From the NCBI GenBank assembly GCA_009827205.1, contig WUAK01000123.1, positions 1-8,148 of the forward strand: a stretch of 8,148 bases of DNA. Reading direction: 5' to 3'. The position numbers and the translations under genes were made by a program. Below the pieces are notes generated by a model. It saw nothing but the letters and a program-made list of their open reading frames with translations. It searched no databases and was not told the origin of the DNA. Below, in pieces: positions 1 to 5,633 of the stretch. The DNA is from Phycisphaeraceae bacterium (GTDB lineage Bacteria; Planctomycetota; Phycisphaerae; Phycisphaerales; UBA1924). Position 1 is the first letter of the stretch. Each line of letters begins with the position of its first letter.

Positions 1-56
1 CCTGCACACCAACAGACTTCACAGCCTGGATCAGCAACTTCAACGCCGGCTGCTAA
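1..56 (+). CDS. C-terminal fragment of a secreted protein with a GC-type dockerin end
   Basis: Only the last 17 codons lie in the window (codons begin at base 3, stop TAA at 54-56). They read CTPTDFTAWISNFNAGC. This matches the end of the short EF-hand/dockerin-like repeat found at the C-terminus of many exported Phycisphaerales proteins, where an Asp-rich calcium loop is followed by 'C-x-P-x-D-F-x-A-W-I-x-x-F-N-A-G-C' and the chain ends in Gly-Cys (called GC-type dockerin in annotation pipelines; this is from memory). The calcium loop and the catalytic or binding part of the protein are off the left edge, so its function cannot be named. The role of the terminal GC is not known to me; surface attachment or sorting is an inference. 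The next gene starts 30 bases downstream with no obvious terminator between. Confidence 0.78.
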   Translation, partial: CTPTDFTAWISNFNAGC

Positions 57-86
57 GGCAACCGCTCGGGGCCCTATCCTCAGCGC

Positions 87-1118
87 ATGAGCCACGACTT
101 CACGCCGCCTCACCTCCGCACGCAGCAAGCCGACACCTCACGCACCGACCTCGCCGGCAAACGGATTGTCGTGACCGGGGGCTCGGGCTTTCTGGGGAGC
201 GTGGTTGTCAACAAGCTCCGCGAGCGTGGTGCCTCTGACATCGTCGTCCCACGCAGCGCGGACTACGACCTGACGTCCGAGGACGCATGCAAACGCCTCT
301 TTGACGACGCCAGGCCCGACATCGTCCTGCACCTGGCAGCGGAGGTCGGAGGCATCGGCGCTAACCGTGACAACCCCGGACGCTACTTCTTCGCAAACAT
401 GTCGATGGCCATGCATCTCATCGAGCAGGCGCGCATCAACAACCTCGAGAAGTTCGTCCAGGTCGGGACGATCTGCGCGTATCCCAAAGACACACCCGTG
501 CCCTTCACCGAGGAGAACCTCTGGGAGGGCTACCCAGAGGAAACCAACGCTCCCTACGGCATAGCCAAGAAAGCCGCGATGACCATGCTCGATGCGTACA
601 GGATGCAATACGGCCTCCGTTCCTCGTACGTCCTGCCCGTCAATCTCTACGGCCCCAACGACAACTTCAACCTCCACTCTTCACATGTCATCCCCGCGCT
701 CATCCGAAAGTGTGTCGAAGCAGTCGACACGGGCGCCGACTCGATCGGGGTCTGGGGCACCGGCAGCGCCAGCCGCGAGTTCCTCTATGTCGACGACGCG
801 GCAGAAGGCATCGTCCGCGCCGCCGAAACCATGAACGAACCAATCCCAATAAATCTTGGGGCGAGCTTCGAGGTCAAGATCAAAGACCTCGTCGAGCTCA
901 TCGCAAGGCTGACAGGCTTCGCGCCCTCCGCATCGGATCTGCAGAACAAGATCAGATGGGACAGCACCAAACCCGACGGCCAGCCCCGCCGATGCCTCGA
1001 CACCACCAGAGCCAAGAACCTGCTCGGCTGGCAGGCAGAAGTCGGCTTCGAAGAAGGCCTGTCGCGGACAATCGAGTGGTTCCGCGAACACCGGGATAAC
1101 CCAAAGGCACGAATGTAG
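87..1118 (+). CDS. fcl: GDP-L-fucose synthase-like NAD(P)-dependent epimerase/reductase (SDR family)
   Basis: Extended SDR enzyme of 343 residues, probably cytoplasmic. Family members convert GDP-4-keto-6-deoxymannose to GDP-L-fucose by 3,5-epimerisation and NADPH reduction. The Rossmann motif TGGSGFLG is at residues 30-37 and the family signature AAEVGGIGANRDNPGRYFF at 84-102. Compared with E. coli GMER (Ser107, Cys109, Tyr136, Lys140, His179), the equivalents are Thr128, Cys130, Tyr157, Lys161 and His200, all at a constant offset of 21. The active site is therefore complete, with Thr for Ser. NLYGPNDNF and SHVIPALIRK are also typical. About 21 residues precede the usual enzyme start, and no Shine-Dalgarno sequence precedes ATG 87. 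The partner GDP-mannose 4,6-dehydratase is not in the window. The gene converges on an unrelated minus-strand gene, and three genes separate it from the main polysaccharide cluster. A related 4-keto-hexose reductase specificity remains possible. Confidence 0.85.
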   Translation: MSHDFTPPHLRTQQADTSRTDLAGKRIVVTGGSGFLGSVVVNKLRERGASDIVVPRSADYDLTSEDACKRLFDDARPDIVLHLAAEVGGIGANRDNPGRYFFANMSMAMHLIEQARINNLEKFVQVGTICAYPKDTPVPFTEENLWEGYPEETNAPYGIAKKAAMTMLDAYRMQYGLRSSYVLPVNLYGPNDNFNLHSSHVIPALIRKCVEAVDTGADSIGVWGTGSASREFLYVDDAAEGIVRAAETMNEPIPINLGASFEVKIKDLVELIARLTGFAPSASDLQNKIRWDSTKPDGQPRRCLDTTRAKNLLGWQAEVGFEEGLSRTIEWFREHRDNPKARM

Positions 1119-1127
1119 TCAGGAAAC

Positions 1128-1155
1128 CCCGCCGACCGGTCTCCCAATCGGCGGG
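1128..1155. terminator. GC-rich hairpin between convergent genes, probable bidirectional terminator
   Basis: CCCGCCGA at 1128-1135 pairs perfectly with TCGGCGGG at 1148-1155, around a 12-base loop. It sits 9 bases after the fcl-like stop and 16 bases after the stop of the opposing gene, the expected position for a shared terminator. No T-tract follows on either strand, so it is not a classical intrinsic terminator. It may instead stabilise 3' ends or work with Rho. Confidence 0.5.
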
Positions 1156-1171
1156 CGCAGGGAACCAACGC

Positions 1172-1837
1172 TCACTCGCTCTCTCTCTTCCCACGGCTCG
1201 TCGCTGCGTGCCGTCGCCGACTCGCAAAGAGCCCCGCAGCGAGCACGGTCGTCCCACTAACCTCCCCAAACTCCTCCTCCGATGACACGATCAAACCCTC
1301 AGCGATCCGCGTCACCGTGCGCAGCCCCACCTCGAGCGTTTCCTGATACGAAAAACGACCGGTCCCCGTCCGCCGATTGATGACGAGCGAGAAGCTCACA
1401 TCGTCGAACACATCCGCGATCACGATCTCCTCGTCGGTCACCGTGACGCCCGTGATCACATCCTCCAGCACGATCCCAAAGGGCGGCTCTTCGTCCTCGC
1501 CTTCGGGCTGCGCGATGACCGAGAACGACGCAATCCCGCTGGCCTCGTCGATCGAGAGCTCACCCTCAAAGTCGACAGGCAGTTCGACGCCGGGCGTGAG
1601 CACTTCATCACCCAAGCCTCCAAACCGGACGTGCGCGAGATTCACACCCCCCGTGACCCGGCCCGAGATCCTCGCCGTGATCGTGGTTGGCTCGTGTTTC
1701 GCAGGCATCGCGCAGCGGCCAAGCGTCACGACCGAGCTCGGCTCGGTTACCCAGCCCATGATCTCGGGCTTGATCACGTCGCCCTCTTCCTGCGTTGCCA
1801 ACACGAACGGCCCACCGTCTACACGTAGAAGTCTCAT
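1172..1837 (-). CDS. Unrecognised 221-residue beta-rich protein
   Basis: I do not recognise this family. The start is ATG at 1837, because GAAAGG lies 7 bases upstream; a GTG at 1852 is in frame but would bury that site. The N-terminus (MRLLRVDGGPFVLATQEEGD) has no signal peptide and no membrane segment. The chain is acidic and rich in Val, Thr, Gly, Ile and Glu, with alternating patterns typical of beta sheet throughout. The C-terminus, around residues 190-221, has a short hydrophobic run (TTVLAAGLFA), then an arginine cluster (SRRRH) and a basic tail. This faintly resembles a PEP-CTERM sorting tail, but the proline motif and a signal peptide are both missing, so that reading is not supported. 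Codon use looks like that of its neighbours. The gene is transcribed toward the fcl-like gene, and a strong minus-strand terminator lies 76 bases upstream of its start, so its leader may be regulated or it may have its own promoter inside about 1838-1912. Confidence 0.72.
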   Translation of the reverse strand: MRLLRVDGGPFVLATQEEGDVIKPEIMGWVTEPSSVVTLGRCAMPAKHEPTTITARISGRVTGGVNLAHVRFGGLGDEVLTPGVELPVDFEGELSIDEASGIASFSVIAQPEGEDEEPPFGIVLEDVITGVTVTDEEIVIADVFDDVSFSLVINRRTGTGRFSYQETLEVGLRTVTRIAEGLIVSSEEEFGEVSGTTVLAAGLFASRRRHAATSRGKRESE

Positions 1838-1844
1838 TTCGCGA

Positions 1845-1850
1845 CCTTTC
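1845..1850 (-). promoter_or_regulatory. Ribosome binding site that fixes the start of the 221-residue protein
   Basis: The minus strand reads GAAAGG here, 7 bases before ATG at 1837. This favours that ATG over the in-frame GTG at 1852, which lies upstream of the site. Confidence 0.6.
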
Positions 1851-1912
1851 ACTCGCTACCAGAATCACTGCGCACACCGACCGCGCCGCGGCCAGCATCG
1901 CCGTATGGACAC

Positions 1913-1940
1913 AAAAAAAGCCGTCACTCCTGTGACGGCT
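1913..1940 (-). terminator. Rho-independent terminator on the minus strand
   Basis: On the minus strand a 9-bp perfect stem, AGCCGTCAC / GTGACGGCT (bases 1940-1932 and 1927-1919), closes an AGGA tetraloop. A run of T follows at 1919-1913. There is no T-tract on the plus-strand side, so it acts on leftward transcription. It lies 266 bases beyond the stop of the thioredoxin-fold gene and 76 bases before the start of the 221-residue gene. It could end the first transcript, end a separate small RNA, or act as an attenuator in the leader of the second gene. Confidence 0.85.
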
Positions 1941-2205
1941 CCTCATCAAGCTGGATGACTGGCTCTCTCCTTAAGCCCGATCACCCCACGCAGAGTCGCC
2001 GCCCGCTGCACACATAAGGTGCATCACGCACATGCAAACCCTGGCTTTCGTGGTAATCGATGTCATCGCGTCAATATATGCACGCGATCCGATTCGGTTC
2101 CACGATTGACGATGAATAAATGAAACGCGCCGTGCATACAGCATCACCTCAGTAGTCTTGCAACTCAACACCCCCACTCAGCGGCAACCGAGCGAGGGCT
2201 TTGGG
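1941..2205. other. Non-coding stretch, less GC-rich than its surroundings; possible minus-strand small RNA or leader
   Basis: Together with the terminator and 1838-1912, this makes about 370 bases with no convincing gene. The central part (about 2030-2160) is visibly richer in A and T than the flanking genes. On the minus strand there is a TATATT (2078-2073) that could be a -10 box, but no good -35 at 17 bases. A short stem, GGCT/AGCC (1977-1974 and 1964-1961), presents AAGGAG in its loop, just before the terminator hairpin whose loop also contains GGA. A 68-codon minus-strand reading frame (1971-2177) has no ribosome site and no protein-like composition. I did not recognise any known riboswitch core. 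Confidence 0.4.
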
Positions 2206-2442
2206 CTAACCCTTGACGTCACTCATCGACGCACCGAAGTTGATGTGGAACGGCTGACCCTCCATCACGATCGCGGGCACCGATTGCACGCCGTCCTTCT
2301 CAGCATCGGCAATCCGGTCCCTCGACTCACCGAGATGGACATACTCGACCTCGTACTCCCCGCCGTCGATCGCCCTGGCGACCGATTGCTCCGCCTCGAC
2401 ACACACCGGGCAACCCGCGTGGTAGAACACTGCCTTCTTCAT
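2206..2442 (-). CDS. Small thioredoxin/glutaredoxin-fold protein with CPVC active site
   Basis: A 78-residue single-domain protein. The N-terminal strand KAVFYHAG runs straight into the redox motif C11-P-V-C14, and residues 54-58 (SVPAI) supply the cis-proline (Pro56) of the thioredoxin fold. A Gly-containing tail follows. Length and layout fit the small glutaredoxin-like or thioredoxin-like proteins that reduce disulfides or pass electrons to a partner in the cytoplasm; no signal peptide is present. The start is ATG 2442, because GGAAAGGA ends 6 bases upstream. ATG 2448 is in frame but touches the ribosome site. The gene is divergent from an HxlR-type regulator with 147 bases between, a common layout for a regulator and its redox target. 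The physiological partner cannot be read from the sequence. NrdH-like, or a thiol partner of a reductase elsewhere, are alternatives. Confidence 0.85.
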   Translation of the reverse strand: MKKAVFYHAGCPVCVEAEQSVARAIDGGEYEVEYVHLGESRDRIADAEKDGVQSVPAIVMEGQPFHINFGASMSDVKG

Positions 2443-2448
2443 GATCAT

Positions 2449-2456
2449 TCCTTTCC
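2449..2456 (-). promoter_or_regulatory. Ribosome binding site of the thioredoxin-fold gene
   Basis: GGAAAGGA on the minus strand, 6 bases before ATG 2442. Its position excludes ATG 2448 as the start, because that codon directly abuts the site. Confidence 0.65.
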
Positions 2457-2539
2457 GAGCGCAACACGCACTCATAACGAAACCACCAACGCAATGCCCT
2501 GGACGCACAATTCCACCTACTCCCCACACCTACCACTTT

Positions 2540-2561
2540 GTGCCTAACGCGCATTTCGCAC
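2540..2561. promoter_or_regulatory. Imperfect 22-bp dyad, candidate HxlR-type operator
   Basis: GTGC (2540-2543) and GCAC (2558-2561) are symmetric about the same centre (2550/2551) as the inner AA-GCGC-TT core (2546-2555, with one mismatch pair). Eight of eleven base pairs are symmetric. It ends 28 bases before the HxlR start and lies 97 bases upstream of the divergent redox gene, which suits control of both promoters. I saw no clear -35/-10 pair on either strand. Binding is an inference from the symmetry and the neighbouring HxlR protein. Confidence 0.4.
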
Positions 2562-2589
2562 GCCCACCGCCCGAGGTCAAGAATGACCC

Positions 2590-2922
2590 ATGACGACACA
2601 GCCCGATCGAGCCGAGGCCTACCACCGGGTGACCGACGTGATCCGCTGCAAGTGGACACTCGCGGTGCTCAATCACCTCACAAGAGGCCCCGCCCGACCG
2701 AGCGAAATCCAGCGCGCCCTGCCGGGACTCACCTCAAAGGTCCTGAGCGAGAGACTCCGCAAGCTCGAGCAGTTCGGGCTGGTCGACCGGAAGGCCTTCG
2801 CGGAAGTCCCGCCCCGCGTGGAGTACACCCTCAACGAGCGCGGCAAGTCGCTCGCGTCTCTGGCCAGAGAGGTCAACGTATTCGTCGATCAATGGGTCGA
2901 GAGCGAATCGCGGTCCGAGTGA
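2590..2922 (+). CDS. HxlR-family winged-helix transcriptional regulator
   Basis: A 110-residue MarR-like DNA-binding protein. The HxlR pattern is clear: KWTLAVLNHLTRGPARPSEI (21-40), then RALPGLTSKVLSERLRKLE (42-60), which forms the recognition helix, and QFGLVDRKAFAEVPPRVEY (61-79), which forms the wing, followed by LNERGKSL and a C-terminal dimerisation helix. Family members bind dyads as dimers, and several sense electrophiles or redox change through an N-terminal cysteine. The usual N-terminal Cys-Pro is absent. The only cysteine, Cys20, directly precedes KWTL, where Gly is common. Start ATG 2590 has only a distant GAGGT (2573-2577) upstream. The divergent thioredoxin-fold gene is the most likely target, and autoregulation is likely too; both are inferences from layout. 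Reading frames overlapping it on both strands are shadows. Confidence 0.9.
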   Translation: MTTQPDRAEAYHRVTDVIRCKWTLAVLNHLTRGPARPSEIQRALPGLTSKVLSERLRKLEQFGLVDRKAFAEVPPRVEYTLNERGKSLASLAREVNVFVDQWVESESRSE

Positions 2923-3038
2923 GCCTTCCCTACGCGGCTAATCCCCGGAACAAGGCCAAAAAATGCCCATTCGATGACCTGTCGGCTAGGCCTTGCTCCA
3001 TAGACTCACCGGTCCGGGTTTATCCGCCGAAGGAAGGC

Positions 3039-3050
3039 ATGCCCGGGCAT
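3039..3050. repeat. Perfect 12-bp palindrome upstream of the polysaccharide cluster
   Basis: ATGCCCGGGCAT is its own reverse complement. It lies 59 bases before the first cluster gene, inside the 187-base gap 2923-3109. That gap also has an inverted repeat, CAAGGCC (2951-2957) with GGCCTTG (2989-2995), and two copies of GGTCCGG (3011-3017 and 3069-3075). A regulator site is possible but unproven. No clear promoter hexamers were found. Confidence 0.35.
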
Positions 3051-3069
3051 CGATATGACCCCAGAAAAG

Positions 3070-3087
3070 GTCCGGATAACGCCGGAC
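3070..3087 (+). promoter_or_regulatory. Small hairpin in the likely 5' leader of the cluster's first gene
   Basis: GTCCGG (3070-3075) pairs with CCGGAC (3082-3087) around the loop ATAACG. It lies 8 bases before the ribosome binding site, so it would sit in the mRNA leader if transcription starts upstream. Its role is unknown. Confidence 0.35.
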
Positions 3088-3095
3088 ACCCGACC

Positions 3096-3103
3096 AGAGG
3101 AGA
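3096..3103 (+). promoter_or_regulatory. Ribosome binding site of the SDR epimerase gene
   Basis: AGAGGAGA, 6 bases before ATG 3110. It is the strongest ribosome site in the polysaccharide cluster and confirms this start. Confidence 0.75.
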
Positions 3104-3109
3104 AGCGGG

Positions 3110-4168
3110 ATGCGTGTACTCGTCACAGGAAGCAGCGGCCTGATCGGCTCCGAAGCCGTCACCTTCTTCGACAATATGGGTTTCGAAGTCTCCGGCATCG
3201 ACAACAACATGCGCGCCACCTTCTTCGGCCCCAAGGGCGACACGCTCGACAACCTCGCACGCCTCGAAGCGCAATGCAAAAACTTCACCAGCTACAACCA
3301 GGACATCCGCGATCGCAAGGGCATCGAGGAGATCTTCAAAAAGCTCAACCCCGAGCTCATCATCCATGCCGCGGCACAGCCGAGCCACGACCTCGCAGCG
3401 ACCATGCCGTTCGAAGACTTCGACGTCAACGCCGTCGGCACACTGAACCTGCTTGAGGCAACACGCCGCGTTTGCCCGGAAGCAGTCTTCATCCACGTCT
3501 CAACCAACAAGGTCTACGGCGACGCACCCAACCACCTCAACCTCGTCGAGAAAGAGACGCGCTGGGACTACGCCGACGCCGAGTACGAGCACGGCATCGC
3601 CGAGACCATGTCCATCGACCAGTGCAAGCACTCGCTCTTTGGCGCTTCCAAAGCCGCCGGCGACATCATCGCGCAGGAGTACGGCAAGTACGACGGCATC
3701 GAACTCAAGACCGGCATCTTCCGCGGAGGCTGCCTCACCGGACCGCAGCACGCCGGTGTGGAACTCCACGGCTTCCTCAACTACCTCGTCAAGGTCGCTC
3801 TCGAAGAAGGCCCCTACACCATCTTCGGATACAAGGGCAAGCAGGTCCGCGACCAGATCCACTGCCACGACGTCATCAACGCCTTCTGGAACTTCGCGCA
3901 GAACCCCCGCCCGGGCGAGGTCTACAACCTCGGCGGAGGCAAGGGCAACGCCGCGAGCCTCACCGAGTGCGTCAGCATGATCGAGGAGCGCACAGGCAAG
4001 AAGCCCAACCTCACCTACTCAGACACCAACAGGATCGGTGACCACATCTGCTACTACTCCGACCTGCGCAAGCTCAAAGAGCACTACCCCGACTGGGATC
4101 TGACCTACAGCCTCGACCGGATCGTCGACGAGATGATCGAGGTCGTCAGCAACCTCGCAAAGAGCTGA
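3110..4168 (+). CDS. NAD-dependent epimerase/dehydratase, CDP-tyvelose (paratose) 2-epimerase-like
   Basis: Extended SDR protein of 352 residues, presumably cytoplasmic and acting on a nucleotide sugar for surface polysaccharide. The Rossmann motif TGSSGLIG is at 6-13, DNN at 31-33 follows strand 2, and HAAAQPSHD is at 86-94. The active-site strand STNKVYGD is at 131-138 and HSLFGASK at 174-181. FRGGCLTGP (204-212) and ELHGFLNYLV (218-227) are typical of tyvelose-epimerase-like enzymes. The catalytic YxxxK has Phe177 in place of Tyr while Lys181 is kept. From memory this HSLFGASK form recurs in relatives of this group, so it may be a family trait rather than damage. A good ribosome site supports ATG 3110. 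The GT4 gene follows after 37 bases on the same strand, suggesting one operon. The exact sugar substrate cannot be read from the sequence. Confidence 0.82.
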   Translation: MRVLVTGSSGLIGSEAVTFFDNMGFEVSGIDNNMRATFFGPKGDTLDNLARLEAQCKNFTSYNQDIRDRKGIEEIFKKLNPELIIHAAAQPSHDLAATMPFEDFDVNAVGTLNLLEATRRVCPEAVFIHVSTNKVYGDAPNHLNLVEKETRWDYADAEYEHGIAETMSIDQCKHSLFGASKAAGDIIAQEYGKYDGIELKTGIFRGGCLTGPQHAGVELHGFLNYLVKVALEEGPYTIFGYKGKQVRDQIHCHDVINAFWNFAQNPRPGEVYNLGGGKGNAASLTECVSMIEERTGKKPNLTYSDTNRIGDHICYYSDLRKLKEHYPDWDLTYSLDRIVDEMIEVVSNLAKS

Positions 4169-4205
4169 TCAGGCTGGATCTCGCAAAACGGGGGACGACC
4201 GCGAC

Positions 4206-5438
4206 GTGCGCATCACCATCATCAACCAGTTCTACACGCCCGACATCTCCCCGACCGCGCACCTATCCGCGTCGCTCGCCGAGCACCTGGCGAAGAAGGG
4301 GCACGACGTCACCGTCGTCACCAGTTGGGGCGGCTACTCCGAGGACGCTCGTGCGCAAAAAGGCGCGACCGAACGCGAGAACGGCGTCCGAGTCAAACGC
4401 ATCTGGACACCCAAGCTCGGCAAGAGCTCGCACATCCGGCGCATCATCGACTACGCCTGCTTCTACGCGGGCACCTACATCTCCATGCTCCTGCTCAAAC
4501 GCCAGGATGTCGTGATCAGTCTCACAACTCCGCCGCTCATCGCGTGGGCTGCCATCATCCACAAGTGGTTCAAGCGCAAGACCAAGATCATCCTCTGGAA
4601 CATGGACTGCTACCCCGAACTCCCCGAGCGCGCCGGCGTGTTCAAAATGGAGGGATTTGTGAGCAAGGTCCTCCAGTTCCTCAACAGAGGACTATTCAAG
4701 AGACTCGATCACCTCGTGTGCCTCGACACAGCGATGGTCGACCTGCTGATGAGCAGGTACAAGCCCAAGAAACGCGAGCTGCCCATCTCGATCATCCCCA
4801 ACTGGGAGGACGCCGACTTCTTCCCCGCTGACGCAAAGCACGAGCCCTGGGAAGGCATCGACCGGCTCGGGCTCACCGGCAAGTTCACGGTCGTCTACCT
4901 GGGCAACATGGGCTACGGCCACGATTTCGCGACGATGCTCGATGCCGCCGAGATCCTCAAGGACAACGACGACATCCGCTTCCTCTTCATCGGTGGCGGC
5001 AAGCGCAAGGACCCCACCGCGCAGGAAGCCGAACGCAGAGGTCTGACGAACGTCATCGTCCACAGCTACGTCGACAAGTCCGAGACCCCAAACGTGATGG
5101 CCGGCGCCACCTGCGCCCTCATCACGCTCCGAGACGACATGCTGGGCGTCATGAGCCCGTCCAAGATGCACGCCAACCTCGCGATGAGGCTCCCGGTCCT
5201 TTACGTGGGCCCCGAGGGATGCAACGTGGACGACGCCATCAAACGCTTCGGGTGCGGGTCGAGCATCCGGATCGGTGATGTCGAGGGCCTCGTGAACCAG
5301 ATCCGCACGCTCGCCGAGAACAAGGACAAGCTGGAAGCCGCCCGCGAGTCGGCAAGGCGTGCATTCGACGAGTCCTACAACGACCAGAGCGCCCACGCGC
5401 GCTTCGACGAGGTCCTCGAACAAGTCTCCGGAGCCTGA
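4206..5438 (+). CDS. Glycosyltransferase family 4, WcaI/WbuB-like
   Basis: A 410-residue GT-B fold enzyme that would add a sugar from a nucleotide donor to a lipid-linked glycan at the inner face of the membrane. The N-terminal acceptor domain begins MRITIINQFYTPDISPTAHL, the glycine/proline-rich opening usual for this group, with HDVTVVTS at 33-40. The linker and donor domain begins near residue 196 (IIPNWEDADFF), with VVYLGNMGYGHDF at 229-241, FIGGGK at 261-266 and MSPSKMHANLAMRLPV at 316-331. The usual donor-site Glu of GT4 (as in PSKLYEYMA) is Ala323 here. Hydrophobic stretches around 85-97 and 104-118 suggest membrane association. The start is GTG 4206, where the MRITII strand begins; GGGGGA lies 10 bases upstream. 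Donor and acceptor sugars are unknown. Confidence 0.87.
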   Translation: MRITIINQFYTPDISPTAHLSASLAEHLAKKGHDVTVVTSWGGYSEDARAQKGATERENGVRVKRIWTPKLGKSSHIRRIIDYACFYAGTYISMLLLKRQDVVISLTTPPLIAWAAIIHKWFKRKTKIILWNMDCYPELPERAGVFKMEGFVSKVLQFLNRGLFKRLDHLVCLDTAMVDLLMSRYKPKKRELPISIIPNWEDADFFPADAKHEPWEGIDRLGLTGKFTVVYLGNMGYGHDFATMLDAAEILKDNDDIRFLFIGGGKRKDPTAQEAERRGLTNVIVHSYVDKSETPNVMAGATCALITLRDDMLGVMSPSKMHANLAMRLPVLYVGPEGCNVDDAIKRFGCGSSIRIGDVEGLVNQIRTLAENKDKLEAARESARRAFDESYNDQSAHARFDEVLEQVSGA

Positions 5439-5561
5439 TCCGACCCATTCATTCCCGGTGTTTCTGCCCTTGAAACGACCCCGAAAGAGGCGAGCCCCGT
5501 ACGACCAGGGCCGAAGACCGCTAGCTGTAAATGCCCCCGCGACCTAGGCTTGTCAGACCAG

Positions 5562-5580
5562 TGCCGAGAGCCCCTCGGCA
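5562..5580 (+). other. Perfect 7-bp hairpin in the gap before the formyltransferase gene
   Basis: TGCCGAG (5562-5568) pairs with CTCGGCA (5574-5580) around AGCCC. No T-tract follows on either strand. The hairpin lies 53 bases before ATG 5634, within the 195-base gap 5439-5633. It could be a leader structure or a weak terminator of the upstream genes. Otherwise the gap shows no clear promoter and no gene. Confidence 0.35.
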
Positions 5581-5633
5581 ATCGCCGCATCCGCCTCACG
5601 AGCCCCCCAGAGCCGCCCGATCTGCTTCTAGTC

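Noticed and set aside
138..677. 179-codon minus-strand frame opposite the fcl-like gene
   Set aside because: It lies antisense to a protein with a complete SDR active site. Val/Asp/Glu-rich composition is expected from the complement of such codons.
1172..1270. PEP-CTERM sorting signal at the end of the 221-residue protein
   Set aside because: No Val-Pro-Glu-Pro-like motif, the hydrophobic run is only about 10 residues, and the protein has no signal peptide.
1971..2177. 68-codon minus-strand reading frame in the gap between the redox gene and the terminator
   Set aside because: No ribosome site at any start, protein-unlike composition, and it covers the region better explained as non-coding leader or small RNA.
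2983..2997. Sigma-54-like promoter (GG ... TTGC) before the polysaccharide cluster
   Set aside because: GG at 2984-2985 and GC at 2995-2996 are separated by 9 bases rather than 10, and the surrounding consensus is poor.
2538..3143. 201-codon plus-strand frame overlapping the HxlR gene
   Set aside because: It is read out of frame across a clear HxlR protein and is Arg/Pro-rich, typical of a shadow frame in GC-rich DNA.
5550..5633. TTG 5550 as the start of the formyltransferase
   Set aside because: The added 28 residues are Arg/Pro-rich and would run through the hairpin at 5562-5580. ATG 5634 already leaves a long extension.
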